From Streptomyces sp. ALI-76-A (GTDB lineage: Bacteria; Actinomycetota; Actinomycetes; Streptomycetales; Streptomycetaceae): a stretch of 64,000 nt of DNA. The position numbers were made by a program, and so were the translations under genes. Shown here in pieces: positions 18,801-28,500 of this stretch; within the stretch, counting starts at the first letter, position 1, and each line of letters opens with the position of its first letter. The notes under the pieces were generated by a model. The model was not told where the DNA came from. It searched no databases and was given only the letters and a program-made list of their open reading frames with translations. The stretch lies in NCBI RefSeq assembly GCF_030287445.1, contig NZ_JASVWB010000002.1, positions 6,882,001 to 6,946,000 of the forward strand, given 5' to 3'.

Positions 18801-19942
18801 CGGCCGGGCCGCCAGCGCAGCGCCCCGGAGACGTCGAGGACCACGGCGTTGCGGTAACCGTGCCCCTCCCAGCGGTGCCCCTCGGGGACGCTGACGCCGT
18901 CCAGGACCACGACGGTGTAGGGCTCGTCCCGGCCGGGCCGGGCGTCCGGGTCGAAGCCGGGGCGCTCGGCGAACTCGGCGCCGAGCAGGTCGTCCAGTTC
19001 GGTGAGGTCGGCGGTGATCCGGCGGACCTGGCCGGCGCCGTCCTCCTCGTACGGGTGCAGGGCGTGCGGCAGCCACTTGACCCACTCCCAGTCGGGCCGC
19101 CGCTCGTCGCTCACGCAGACCGCCAGCCACAGCTCCTCGGGCGCGTGGAACACCGCGAGCTGGCCGAGCGCGGCCCGCACGAGGGCGCGTACGGCGTCGG
19201 CGTCGGCGTCGGTCGCGGGGGCGCCGTTCGCCGCGTGCGGCGCGACGCCCGGCTCGGCGGGTTCCTCGCCGTCGGTCCCCTCCGGGCGCAGCAGCACCCG
19301 GGCCGAGGAGCGCAGGTACAGGCCCAGGGGCTGTTCGGGGATGGTGGAGTAGGCGCGGATGAAGCGGCGCAGGGCGTGCGCGCAGAGCGGTTCGAGGTCC
19401 TCCACCGGGCGGGTGGAGACCGGTTGCAGGGTGAGTGCGAGCTGCTGCTCACCGACCGCGAGCCGGACCTCGCCGAAGTCCTCGTCGGCCGGGCGGCGTT
19501 CCCACAGGCGTGAGGTGCGGGCCAGCGAGCGGAGCGAGGCGGGCTCCGGGTGGCGCCAGGCGAGCGCCCGCTGCTGCTCCACGATGGTGGCCCGGACCCG
19601 CTTGCGGGTCTGCGCCAGATAGCGGAGGTAGTCGCGGCGTTCGCCCTTCAGGCGCTGCTTGCGCTCGCTGGAGCGGCGCATCAGCTGCCCCAGCAGCATG
19701 GCACCGGCGGACAGCGCCATGACGCCCATCGCCAGGTACATGAAGACGCCGTTCCCGCCGCCGGGACGCAGGAACATCAGCATCATCGACACCGACATCA
19801 GCGCCATCGGCAGATAGGTCCATATCGCCGAGGTGTCGGGCACCGTCTCGGAGAGGACCGGCGGCTCCTGGAGGGTCAATTGGCCCTCGGGCATCTCCGG
19901 TCCGCGCCTGCGGGCCGGCCGGCGAAAGAGCACCACACTCAA
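15881..19942 (-). CDS. eccC: T7SS ATPase EccC (FtsK/SpoIIIE family, three ATPase domains)
   Basis: A 1353-residue motor ATPase of the ESX secretion machine. Two transmembrane helices lie near residues 40-85 (TYLPMALMSVSMMLMFL and VFMYLAMGVMALSAGAML). Three FtsK-type domains follow, with Walker A motifs GATGSGKS, GGSQSGKS and GDTESGKT near residues 505, 855 and 1150. Domain 1 has a typical VLVDFKGGATF Walker B; domains 2 and 3 have FYCLDFGGGG and IIVVDYRRT. The C-terminal domains recruit WXG100 substrates by their signal sequence in other systems. The start is the TTG at 19942 with GGAGG ten bases upstream, giving the usual short basic N-terminus. A longer frame to 20290 runs into the eccD promoter region. 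It is divergent from eccD. Confidence 0.95.
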   Translation of the reverse strand: MSVVLFRRPARRRGPEMPEGQLTLQEPPVLSETVPDTSAIWTYLPMALMSVSMMLMFLRPGGGNGVFMYLAMGVMALSAGAMLLGQLMRRSSERKQRLKGERRDYLRYLAQTRKRVRATIVEQQRALAWRHPEPASLRSLARTSRLWERRPADEDFGEVRLAVGEQQLALTLQPVSTRPVEDLEPLCAHALRRFIRAYSTIPEQPLGLYLRSSARVLLRPEGTDGEEPAEPGVAPHAANGAPATDADADAVRALVRAALGQLAVFHAPEELWLAVCVSDERRPDWEWVKWLPHALHPYEEDGAGQVRRITADLTELDDLLGAEFAERPGFDPDARPGRDEPYTVVVLDGVSVPEGHRWEGHGYRNAVVLDVSGALRWRPGRNTLRLTVGPDQVNLVRTDRSRKERSVPLGRPDRLGPLGAESLARLLTSRRISLGTDIAQPLDTDVELTTLLGIPDLHRHEPRTLFERHTGSARLRVPVAVGVDGRPVELDIKESAQGGMGPHGMLIGATGSGKSELLRTLVLGLALTNSSETLNFVLVDFKGGATFLGLEELPHTSAVITNLADEVALVERMQDALHGELMRRQELLRSAGNYTSALEYERARAAGVDLTPLPSLFVVVDEFSELLSAHREFMDLFVMIGRLGRSLGVHLLLASQRLDEGRMHQLESHLSYRVGLRTFSAMESRGVLGVPDAYQLPAQPGNGYLKSGVESLTRFRAAYSSGTYRRRTGAVVRARVASQVVPWTSGWVVPRTLEAAPEPEPETEETDDEETLLDVALDRLRDSGPAAHQVWLPPLDTPSPLDALLPGLSPDPERGLTSRWPGTGKLRVPVGLVDKPFEQRRDPLVVDLSGAGGHVAIAGGSQSGKSTLARTLIGALALTHTPAEIQFYCLDFGGGGLSQFAALPHVGGVAARLNPERVHRAVAEVMTLLARREQFFVDHTVDSMQSYRRRRAAGEFPDEPFGDVFMVVDGWSTVRQDYDDLIPKFNELAARGLNYGIHLIITTTRWVELSAQVRDQAATRLELRMGDPMDSEIDTRKARSVPRSGGRGITADSKMHFLAGLPRLDGSGSLDDLGEGVAHLVAEVSRHWSGASAPQVRMLPHRLPLAELPAPEATEGGGMRLPLGIDQDALEPVWHDFSRTPHLIVVGDTESGKTNLLRRVTEGITARYAPTEAKIIVVDYRRTLVDTVPEEYRIGHVISLDNLKETIEGAARAMKTRVPGADIAPGRMRQCDWWTGPRLFILVDDYDMVSSNSFQSPFEPLFEHLTLGFEMGLHLVVARSAMGAGRGLSDALLRRLDESNNPAVLLSCPPTEGRLFGNAKPRNLPPGRALHIARRRERLMQTALVEESPGQGR

Positions 19943-20351
19943 GGGAACAGAACCTCCGGGTTCACTGGGCTTTCCGGCCCGCACCGAATACCGCTGCACC
20001 CGGTAACGGGAAAGTGCCGCACCGTCACTGACTCCGGGGTTTTCCGGGCAGCGGTGAAATCCGGGTGAACGGTGCGGGCGAAATCCGCCGGGGCGGGCAA
20101 CTCTCGTAGCGGTCGACTCCGTACCGGCCGGGAGTCCGGTCCGCAGCACAATGCGGCGGGCATCGGCAGTAGTCTGCATCCACGGAACGCGACCTGTCCA
20201 CGCGGGAAAGGTAGTTGCCGGGCGCGCGGGCCCAATCCCCTTGCCCCGCACCGCTCCTGGCCGTGCGGGCTTTCCGTACTCTTCGCCCATTCCCCCTTTC
20301 CCGGGGGAAATCCCCCAGCCAAACCCCCCACGGAAGACGAGAGTTCAGCTG
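19943..20351. other. Divergent intergenic region between eccC and eccD
   Basis: A 409-bp non-coding region, slightly less G+C-rich than the genes, between the TTG start of eccC and the ATG of eccD. It must hold both promoters. No convincing -10/-35 pair was found. Confidence 0.5.
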
Positions 20352-21752
20352 ATGACCGACAGCGCGGTGGCCGAACTGTGCCGCCTGACCGTACGCGCGC
20401 CGAGCGTCTCCGTCGATCTGGCCGTGCCCGCCGACGTGCCGGTCGCCGACCTGTTGCCCACGCTGTTGCGCTATGTCGGCGAGGAGGCCGAGGAGACCGG
20501 GCTCGACCACGCCGGCTGGGTGCTCCAGCGCCTCGGTGACGCTCCGCTCGACGAGGAGACCACCCTCGCCCGCGCCGGGCTCGCCGACGGCGCCGTGCTC
20601 CACCTGCGCCCGCACACCGAGGCACTGCCCGAGGCCCGGCTCGACGACCTGGTGGACGGGATCGCCGACACCGCGGGCCGGCGGCTGCACAACTGGCATC
20701 CCGGCGCGGCCCGCGGGCTGCTGGTGGGCACCGTGGTGGCGACCGTGCTGACCGCTCTCCTGCTGGTGTTCTGGCCCGGGGTGCCCGCCTCTTCCCGGGC
20801 GGCCTTCGCGGGCGTGACCGGGCTGCTGCTGCTCGCGGGCGCGGGCTCGGCCAGCCGCGCGGTCGGCGACCGGCTCTCCGCGACCGCGCTCGGCCTGCTG
20901 GTCGCGCCCTGTCTGGCGCTGGCCGGCTGGGTACTGCCCGGCGGCGACCTGACCGGGCCGGACGCGGCGCGGGTCGCGGGCGCGCGGCTGCTCGCCGCGG
21001 GCGCGGCGGGCGCGGGCGGCGCGGTCCTCGCGCTCGCCGCCACCGCGGTCGGCGCCCCCGCCCTCCTGGCCACCGCGGTGGTCGCGGGGGCCACCGCCGT
21101 CGCCGGGGCCCTCATGGGGTACACCGCGCTGGACGTGCCGGCCGCGGTCGCGCTGGTGGCGACGGTGATCGTGCTGGCCGCCGGGGCGGTGGTGCCGTTC
21201 GCCTTCAAGCTGGCCGGGATGCGGATGCCGGCGCTGCCGTCCTCCGCCAGCCAGCTCCAGGAGGGCATCGAGCCCTACGCGGGCGACGAGGTCGCCGAGC
21301 GCACCGAGCTGGCCGGGCGCTGGGTCACCGCGCTCTTCGCCGCCACCGGCACCGTCGCCGCGGCGGCCCTGGTCGTCCTCGCCGAGCGCCCCGGCCTGCC
21401 CGAGGTGCTGACCGCGTCGGCGCTGAGTCTGCTGCTGCTCCTGCACTGCCGCGGCCTGGTGCACATCGCGCAGCGGCTGACCCTGGCGGTGCCCGGGATC
21501 GCGGGGCTGCTGCTGCTCGCCAGGGCCTGGGCGCTGGACAGCGACGCCGACGGGCGCGCGGTGGTCTTCGCGGTCCTGCTCGGCGCGGCGGCCGCACTCG
21601 TGATCGCCGCCTGGACCGTGCCCGGCCGCCGGGTGCTGCCGTACTGGGGCCGCGCGGCGGAGCTGGCGCACACCGGCTTCGCGGTCGCGCTGCTGCCGCT
21701 CAGCATGTGGGTGGCGGGCCTGTTCGGCTGGCTGCGCGGCCTGTTCGGCTGA
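20352..21752 (+). CDS. eccD: T7SS integral membrane protein EccD
   Basis: A 466-residue membrane protein. The first 90 residues are the ubiquitin-like (YukD-type) cytoplasmic domain seen in EccD (CRLTVRAPSVSVDLAVPADV and LARAGLADGAVLHLRP). About eleven hydrophobic helices follow from residue 120 to the end. In ESX structures two EccD copies form the membrane vestibule around EccC. The ATG at 20352 gives the expected N-terminus. The ribosome binding site is weak (GAAGACGAGAG). EccB follows 160 bp downstream on the same strand after a stretch of CGGGTCACCC-like repeats. Confidence 0.93.
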   Translation: MTDSAVAELCRLTVRAPSVSVDLAVPADVPVADLLPTLLRYVGEEAEETGLDHAGWVLQRLGDAPLDEETTLARAGLADGAVLHLRPHTEALPEARLDDLVDGIADTAGRRLHNWHPGAARGLLVGTVVATVLTALLLVFWPGVPASSRAAFAGVTGLLLLAGAGSASRAVGDRLSATALGLLVAPCLALAGWVLPGGDLTGPDAARVAGARLLAAGAAGAGGAVLALAATAVGAPALLATAVVAGATAVAGALMGYTALDVPAAVALVATVIVLAAGAVVPFAFKLAGMRMPALPSSASQLQEGIEPYAGDEVAERTELAGRWVTALFAATGTVAAAALVVLAERPGLPEVLTASALSLLLLLHCRGLVHIAQRLTLAVPGIAGLLLLARAWALDSDADGRAVVFAVLLGAAAALVIAAWTVPGRRVLPYWGRAAELAHTGFAVALLPLSMWVAGLFGWLRGLFG

Positions 21753-21911
21753 GTCCACCTGTACGCCGGACGCCCGGTCACTCGGGCCGCCCGGTCACCC
21801 CGGTCGCCCGGGCGGGGCACCGGTCATCCGGGTCGCCCGGGTCACTCCGGTCGCCCGGGTCACCCCGGACATCCGAACCCCCGGTCACCGAGAACGAGTT
21901 GAGGAGAGGCT

Positions 21912-23519
21912 GTGCAGTCCAAACGCGACCAGGTGCAGGCCCACGGTTTCATGATGGGCAGGCTCAGCTCGGGCCTGCTGATGGCCGACCCGGACGCCCC
22001 CGAGAGCCCGCTCGGGCGCACCACCCGCGGCGTGATCTTCGGCCTGCTGGTCACCGTCCTGATCGGCGCGGGTGCCACCGTCTACGGGCTGCTGCGCCCC
22101 GGCGGCAACGACGGCTGGCGCGACGGCGAGCACCTGGTGGTCAACCGGGACACCGGCGCCCGCTACCTGTGGACCGGCACCGACGGAGTGCTGCACCCGG
22201 TGCGCAATTACGCCTCGGCGCGGCTGATCGGAGGCTCCGACCTGGCGACCGAGGACGTCGGAACGGCTTCCCTGGGCGACACCCCGGTGGGCGCCCCGCT
22301 CGGCATCCCCGGCGCTCCGGACACCGTGCCCGAGCCCGGCCGGCTCGACGACGGAGCCTGGCACATGTGCGTCACCGGGCCGGAGGGAGCGCTGCCCAGT
22401 ACCTCCGGGGCCGGGGCGGGCACCGGGGTGAACGCGCCGGGCGCCACCACCGTGGTCGCCGGGGCGCCGCTGGACTCCGCCGGGATCGGCGGTGACCGCG
22501 GGGTGCTGGTACGCGGCCCGGACGGCACCGAGTACCTGGTGTGGCGGGGGAGCAGGCTGCCGCTGGACCGCGCCGCCGACGCCCGCAACGCCCTCGGCTA
22601 CGGCTCGGAGCGGCCGATGCCGGTCTCCGCGGCCTTCCTGGACGCGCTCGCGCCCGGCCCCGTCCTGAGCCCGCCGGAGGTGCCGGGGCGCGGCGAGCGG
22701 GGCCCCGAGCTCGGCGGTGAGGCCAGCCGGATCGGCCAGCTGTTCAAGATCAGCGTGCCCGGTGGCGGCAGTACGTACCACCTGCTGCGCCGGGACGGCC
22801 TGGTGCCGCTGACCCGCCTCGGGGCCGCCCTGGTGCTGGGCGACCCGGCCACCCAGGAGGACGCCTACCAGGGGCGGTCGCCCGAGGTGCGCACGGTCGG
22901 GGCGGACGCGCTGCGCGAACACCGGGCGAAGGACGCGGACCAGGCCGGTTCCGCGGAGCTGCCGGACGCGCCGCCGGTCCCGCGGTCCACGCCGCGCGGC
23001 ACCGCCCTCTGCGCCAAGGTGGACGGCGGCGACGGCGGCGCCCGGATCAGCTCGGTGCTGGTCCCACTGGCCCAGCTCGGTCCGGTCGCGGTGCCGCAGG
23101 GCACCGACCAGCCGGTGGAGCGGGCCTGCACCCCGCCGGACGCCGCGGTGGTCCGGCCCGGGCACGGCGCCCTGGTCCGGGCCCTGCACGCGAGCGGCGC
23201 CGCGCACGCGGGCACCACCTATCTGGTGGCGGACAACGGCGTGAAGTACCGGGTCCCCTCCACGGACGCGCTGGACGCGCTCGGTTACGGGGCCGGGGAC
23301 ATCGGCTCGGTCCCGGCGCCGCTGCTCGCGGCCTTCCCGACCGGCGCGGACCTGGACCCGGCCGTCGCCTCGGGCGCCGCGCGGCCCGAGGTCACCGCTC
23401 CGCGGTGCGGTACCGCCGGGCGAACGGACGAGCCCGGGACGGACGAGTCCGAAACGGAGGGCGAGGCGGACGAGGCCGGCACGGCGGGCACCGCCCGCGC
23501 GGCCGGTACGGCGCCCTGA
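21912..23519 (+). CDS. eccB: T7SS protein EccB
   Basis: A 535-residue ESX core component with one N-terminal transmembrane helix (TRGVIFGLLVTVLIGAGATV, residues about 38-57) and a large extracytoplasmic domain. The N-terminus, RDQVQAHGFMMGRLSSGLL, is a signature of EccB. The outer domain contains the repeat elements typical of the family, for example YLVWRGSRLPLDRAADARNA and YLVADNGVKYRVPSTDALDA. The last 40 residues are an acidic Glu/Asp/Thr-rich tail. The GTG start has GAGGAGAGG ahead of it. Two strong hairpins follow the gene, separating it from the substrate genes. Confidence 0.94.
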   Translation: MQSKRDQVQAHGFMMGRLSSGLLMADPDAPESPLGRTTRGVIFGLLVTVLIGAGATVYGLLRPGGNDGWRDGEHLVVNRDTGARYLWTGTDGVLHPVRNYASARLIGGSDLATEDVGTASLGDTPVGAPLGIPGAPDTVPEPGRLDDGAWHMCVTGPEGALPSTSGAGAGTGVNAPGATTVVAGAPLDSAGIGGDRGVLVRGPDGTEYLVWRGSRLPLDRAADARNALGYGSERPMPVSAAFLDALAPGPVLSPPEVPGRGERGPELGGEASRIGQLFKISVPGGGSTYHLLRRDGLVPLTRLGAALVLGDPATQEDAYQGRSPEVRTVGADALREHRAKDADQAGSAELPDAPPVPRSTPRGTALCAKVDGGDGGARISSVLVPLAQLGPVAVPQGTDQPVERACTPPDAAVVRPGHGALVRALHASGAAHAGTTYLVADNGVKYRVPSTDALDALGYGAGDIGSVPAPLLAAFPTGADLDPAVASGAARPEVTAPRCGTAGRTDEPGTDESETEGEADEAGTAGTARAAGTAP

Positions 23520-23604
23520 GCCGGGCGAGGAACCCGGGAGACGCCCGCCGCGAACGAGAAGGACGAGAAGGACGAGAAGGAAGGGTGGGTCCGGGGCGAA
23601 CACC

Positions 23605-23637
23605 GGCCGACTCGGCACCGGTGGTGCGGAGTCGGCC
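23605..23637 (+). terminator. Terminator 1 after eccB
   Basis: A stem of 14 pairs with one G:G mismatch (arms 23605-23619 and 23623-23637) and a 3-base loop, 85 bp past the eccB stop. Confidence 0.7.
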
Positions 23638-23651
23638 AAGTTCGTCACCGT

Positions 23652-23681
23652 CCCGGCCGCGGGGTGACACCCGCGGCCGGG
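23652..23681 (+). terminator. Terminator 2 after eccB
   Basis: A perfect 12-bp stem (23652-23663 with 23670-23681) and a GTGACA loop directly follow the first hairpin. Tandem terminators isolate the substrate genes from the machinery genes. The remaining 400 bp up to 24080 hold no gene. Confidence 0.75.
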
Positions 23682-24002
23682 GCCCCGCCTGACGGAGCGT
23701 CGCGCGAGGAATGCCGGGATCGCGAGGGGAGACCTCAGAAAAAGCTCAGAGAATACGGTCACCCGGCGCCGCGGAATCCCCGCGGGCGGCCCGGACATGC
23801 CGGAAACGGGCCATTCCGGTGACCGGTTCCGTTCTCCGCGCGCCCGTTTCCCGCCCGGATCGGCCGGCTCGGGGGACCGTACACGTACCACTTCCACAGC
23901 CGGTGAAGCGGACCGTTCACCCCGGTGAAACGACCGAACAACTCCCGTGGTACACGGGACTTTTGACGACCTGTCCGGAACCTCAAATTTTCCCTGCACG
24001 CG

Positions 24003-24032
24003 TTGCGCGGAACACGTGCTTCTCTTTAGCCT
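24003..24032 (+). promoter_or_regulatory. Candidate promoter of the T7SS substrate operon
   Basis: TTGCGC (24003-24008), an 18-bp spacer, and TAGCCT (24027-24032) lie 48 bp upstream of the first WXG100-type gene, in a locally A/T-richer stretch. The match to the sigma-HrdB consensus is partial. Confidence 0.35.
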
Positions 24033-24080
24033 CAGCGGGCAACGCTGCGACGAGACTTGCTCGAACGAAGGGAGCGCGAC

Positions 24081-24416
24081 ATGGCGGACAGTGCCGCGAG
24101 GAAAGCGGATTATGCCAAGGGCTTGGGGGGCGTCTCGTCCCTGGAGTCGGCCCGGGACCAGGTCGAGAAAATCCAGAACAACGTCGCCGAGATCGCCGCG
24201 CGTTCGGGTGTCGGCGGCGACGAGGGCCAGGCCCTGTTCAAGCTCTTCCGCAGCTGGAACGGCGAGGCGCAGAAGGTCGTCATCCAGATCAGCAAGATGA
24301 TCGACGCGCTCCAGGAGAACGTCACCTCCGCCAACCGCCTGGCGAAGGAGAACCAGGACCTGACCGAGGTCCTCACCAGCAAGACCACCCAGGGCGTCTT
24401 CGAAGCACTGCGCTGA
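24081..24416 (+). CDS. WXG100 family protein (EsxA/B-like), copy 1
   Basis: A 111-residue helical-hairpin protein of the WXG100 superfamily. The turn between the two helices is SWNGEAQ at residues about 56-62, a WxG motif. There is no signal peptide. The C-terminal helix ends in KTTQGVFEALR, compatible with a T7SS export signal. The ATG at 24081 has GAAGGGAG eight bases upstream. An in-frame ATG or alternative start at 24057 would overlap that site. With the neighbouring 102-residue protein it probably forms the Esx heterodimer that the EccC motor recognises. Confidence 0.85.
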   Translation: MADSAARKADYAKGLGGVSSLESARDQVEKIQNNVAEIAARSGVGGDEGQALFKLFRSWNGEAQKVVIQISKMIDALQENVTSANRLAKENQDLTEVLTSKTTQGVFEALR

Positions 24417-24507
24417 CCCGCCCCCTTCCGGCGCCGGTCCCTTTTCGGAAGGCCGGACTCCGTGAGCTTCCCGGGCCCCGGCGCCCGGCCACCCGTGAGG
24501 AGACGTC

Positions 24508-24816
24508 ATGGCTGACGGCATCATCGACGTGCAGTATCCCGTGGTCCAGAACGCCATCGAGGAGCTGAAGAACCAGACCCAGCAGATCATCAACACCCTC
24601 AACAACCTGGAGGACGAGCTGAAGCCGCTCGTCAGCACCTGGGAGGGTTCGGACCAGGCGATGTACATCCAGGTCCAGGAGCAGTGGGACCAGGCCACCA
24701 AGGCCATGGCCCTGCTGCTCGGCGACAGCGGCGCGCTGATCCAGAGCATCCACGACAACCACACCCGCGACGAGCGCAAGAGCACCGACAACTGGAGCAA
24801 CGTCCGGGCCCGCTAG
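24508..24816 (+). CDS. WXG100 family protein (EsxA/B-like), copy 2
   Basis: A 102-residue WXG100 protein with the classical turn TWEGSDQAMY at residues 44-53, flanked by two amphipathic helices (NAIEELKNQTQQIINTLNNL, and DQATKAMALLLGDSGALIQ). Length and motif are those of EsxA/ESAT-6. It lies 91 bp behind the first WXG100 gene, in the same orientation. The ribosome binding site GAGGAG is seven bases from the ATG. It is the expected partner and secreted substrate of the adjacent Ecc machinery. Confidence 0.92.
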   Translation: MADGIIDVQYPVVQNAIEELKNQTQQIINTLNNLEDELKPLVSTWEGSDQAMYIQVQEQWDQATKAMALLLGDSGALIQSIHDNHTRDERKSTDNWSNVRAR

Positions 24817-24956
24817 GCCTGTCCGACCGTGCCCGGCGCGGCACCGCGCGCCCGGCCGTGGCCCGCCGGTCCGGCCGTCCGCACACCCGGCGCCGGCCGG
24901 CCCGGCGGCCCGCCCCGTGAATCCCCCGTTCGGTACCAAGCGCAGGAGGACGTCCC

Positions 24957-25427
24957 ATGGCCGGTGAGAAGGCCGACGTCAGGCATTTCGACCTCAAGCA
25001 GCTGGAGAACTTCCGGGACAACGAGGTCCAGCCGGTGCACACCGCCGCCAAGAAGCACCGTGAGCAGGGCGACGGGGCCCACATCCGCCCGCTGGGCCAC
25101 CTCATCGACGGGCACACCACCCCGGGAAACCTCGCCCAGAACAAGCAACTCCTGCGCATCGGCAAGATGGTCACCGACCCGCTGGTCTCGGGGCCGAAGC
25201 TGATCGAGGACGTCCGCGCGGCGGCCCAGTCGATCGACAAACTGCTGGGTGACCAGATGGAGCTCTTCAAGGAGCTCAAAGAGGCACTCACCGAGACCAT
25301 CGACGCGGCCAACAAGACCAAGGACAAGAACCTCGACGCGATCGACGCGCAGACGCTGCTCACGACGCTCGACGAGGTCGACACCCTCACCGCCGGCGGA
25401 ACCGGCAAGACCGACAAAGACACCTGA
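24957..25427 (+). CDS. T7SS-associated helical protein, unknown function
   Basis: A 156-residue mainly helical protein without a signal peptide. It contains LKQLENFRDNEVQPVHTAAK at the N-terminus and an amphipathic LLGDQMELFKELKEALTETI helix at 95-115. The C-terminus is rich in Asp and Lys. No WxG turn is visible, but size, helical content and position between WXG100 genes and the AAWKG protein suggest a secreted partner or chaperone. AGGAGG precedes the ATG by seven bases. No biochemical role can be assigned. Confidence 0.75.
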   Translation: MAGEKADVRHFDLKQLENFRDNEVQPVHTAAKKHREQGDGAHIRPLGHLIDGHTTPGNLAQNKQLLRIGKMVTDPLVSGPKLIEDVRAAAQSIDKLLGDQMELFKELKEALTETIDAANKTKDKNLDAIDAQTLLTTLDEVDTLTAGGTGKTDKDT

Positions 25428-25567
25428 CACCTGAGCCCGTGCCGCGCGGGCCGGCCGGGACCACGACCGCCCGGCCCGCCCGCCCGCGGGGACCGCCCGG
25501 CCGCACACCCGCGTGAGGACGCCGTGCGCCCGCAGACACGACAGGCACCCACCAGAAAGGGCACCCG

Positions 25568-28500
25568 GTGGCCGACCCGATCGACCCCAACTCCGGCGCG
25601 CGGCTGGACGAGTTCGACACCGCAGCCGACCCGTCGACCGACACCTGGGCCACCCTGGTCACCCACATCACCGGCTATCCGGTGCCGGACCGCGCCACCG
25701 TCTTCGACACCCTCCGCTCCGACCACGGCGGCAAGCTCTTCCGGATGGACATCAAGGAGCGCAGTCTCAGCCTGCTCGTCAAGGACTCCGGCTTCCTGAC
25801 GAACACCGGCGAGGACTACGACATCTGGTTCTTCGACGGGGGCAAGAAGACCAAGATCAAGCAGGCCCGGATCGTCTTCGAGGGCCGGGTGAAGGCCGGC
25901 AACGAGATCATCTTCGCCGCTCCCGGCACCGACAACGTCCACAACGCCCAGGTCCGTGAGGGCAACGAGTTCACGGACTACAACAAGGCCAAGATGAGCA
26001 CCATCCCCCTCGCCCGGTACATGAACGGGCCGCGGGCGGCGCTCCTCGCCCTGCTGGGCGGCACCACCCAGGACGCCCGGTTCAGCAGCCTGGGCGTGCC
26101 CCCGACCGACGCGGTGGACCTGAACTCCTTCACCACCACCGGGGAGTCCTTCGACTACGCCGCCAAGTTCTTCAGGGACCACGCGGTCGTGCTGAAGGAC
26201 TGGGAGGACCGCTTCGGCCGGGACGACGCGAGCTGGAAGGGCGAGGCGGCGGAGGTCTTCCGCAACCTGCTGAGGAAGATCCGCGAGAACTACGACGCCT
26301 ACGTCGAGACCTTCAACGCCACGGCCGGCACCGGCGACCAGAACGGCACCGGAGGCACGGTCTACTCGCGCGCCCTGTCACTGGGCCGCACCTACCTGAC
26401 GAACGCCGCGAACACCCTGCTACAGGCATGGCTGGACTGGGCCAAGTCCCCGTACTACGACCCGCACCAGGTGCTGCGCTACGTCCTGGACGACCTCGCC
26501 CAGTGGGTGGACGCGAACAACGTCGGCAAGACGGAGATCCAGGTCACCCACTACCGCGCCGGCAGCTCCACCTACCACTCGCCCCAGGCCGGCTTCCTCC
26601 AGGCGCACCCGGAGTACGGCGACCTCAACGACGTCGCGAACTGGGCGAAGGTCGGCGACAAGGCGGCCAAGATCTGGAGCCAGGGTGTCGACAGATACCT
26701 GGGCGGGCCGGCCGCCAAGGTGCAGTCGGATCTCAACAACCAGTTCCTCGACCTGGGCAAGGACTTCTCGGAGAACATCCCCGAGCCGAAGTCGACCACC
26801 ACGGCCTCCGCCGACTACGAGAAGAAGAAGCTGGAGGACGAGAAGAAGGAGATCGACAAGCAGCGCGAGGACGACAGGAAGTACCAGGACGAACTGCGCG
26901 ACGAGCAGGAGAAGCAGCGGGAGGAGGACAAGAAGTACCAGCAGGAGCTGCGCGACGAGCAGAACAAGCAGCGCGAGGAGGACAAGAAGTACCAGGACGA
27001 ACTGCGCGACGAGCAGAAGCGCGAGCAGGACGAGGCCAAGAAGTACCAGGAGGAACTGCGCGCGGAGCAGCAGCGCGAGCAGGACGAGGCCAAGAAGTAC
27101 CAGGACGAACTGCGCAACGAGCAGAACCAGCAGCGCGACGAGGACAAGAAGTACGCGGACGAGCTGCGCGACGAACAAAAACGCGAGCAGGACGAGGCCC
27201 GGCGCGAGGCCGAGGAACAGCGCGTGGCCATGCAGGAGAGCCTCGGCGGCCTCAACGATCCCAACGCGGTCACCACACAGGATCTCGGCCTCGACGACCT
27301 GCTGAACCAGAACATCCCGGTCACCGAGAGCCTCGGCGATCTCGGTGAGGTGAACGGCCAGGGCGGCGGCGACCAGAACTCCACCACCGAGGTACCGCCG
27401 ATCACCCAGAGCCTGGGCGGCCTCGGCGGCCTGAACAGCGGCGCGGGTGGTGCCCTCAGGACCCCGACCGGTGGCACCACCCAGCTCACGGCCGGCAAGC
27501 TCACCACCGACTTCGCGGACGGCAGCGGCACGTCCTTCGATCCGGAGAGCGGGGTGCTGACCACCACGCATCCGGACGGTTCGGTCACCACGCAGGACCT
27601 GGGTGACGGCGTCAAGGTGACCAACCCCGACGGTTCGGTCACCTCCCTGGGTGACGACGGGAAGCTGACGACCACCTTCCCCGACGGCACCACCCAGACC
27701 GTCGACCCCACCACCGGCCAGGCGACGACCACCGACCCGGACGGCACCACCACCACGACGGACCTGGGCAGCCTCGACGGCCTCAACGACGGCCTCGACG
27801 GCCTCGGCGGCGGGGACGGAGTGCTCGACACCCCGACCGGCGGCACCACCCAGCTCACCAGCGGCGGCGACCTGACCACCGACTTCGCGGACGGCGGCAG
27901 CACGTCCTTCGACCCGGACAGCGGGATGCTGACCACCACCGGGCCGGACGGTTCGGTCACCACGGAGAATCTGGGTGACGGCGTCAAGGTGACCAACCCC
28001 GACGGTTCGGTCACCTCCCTGGGTGACGACGGGAAGCTGACGACCACCTTCCCCGACGGCACCACCCAGACCGTCGACCCCACCACCGGCCAGGCGACGA
28101 CCACCGACCCGGACGGCACCACCACCACCGAGAACCTCGGCGGCCTGGGCAACCTCAACGGCCGGAACAGCGTCGGCGGCGACCTCGGTGACCTGATCGA
28201 CATCCCCTCCGACCTGCCCACCGAATCGATCGGTGACCTGGGCGACCTCGGCGGTCCCGACAGCGACGAGCCCGGCCTGGAGACCCCGACCGGCGGGCAC
28301 ACCTCGCTCGACGGGGACGGCGACTTCACCACCACGTTCGAGGACGGCAGCACAGCCTCCTTCGATCCGGACAACGGGATGCTCACCACCACCGATGCGG
28401 ACGGCTCCACCACGACCACCGACCTCACCCACGGCGCCAAGGTGACCAACCCGGACGGCTCCACCACCGTCCTGGACAACGGCCAGCTGACCACGACCTT

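Noticed and set aside
24957..25427. Third WXG100 protein
   Set aside because: No WxG turn and too long at 156 residues. Kept as a T7SS-associated helical protein instead.
26879..27202. CRISPR-like array of 54-bp units
   Set aside because: Units are contiguous, in frame and encode a charged coiled coil. There are no spacers.
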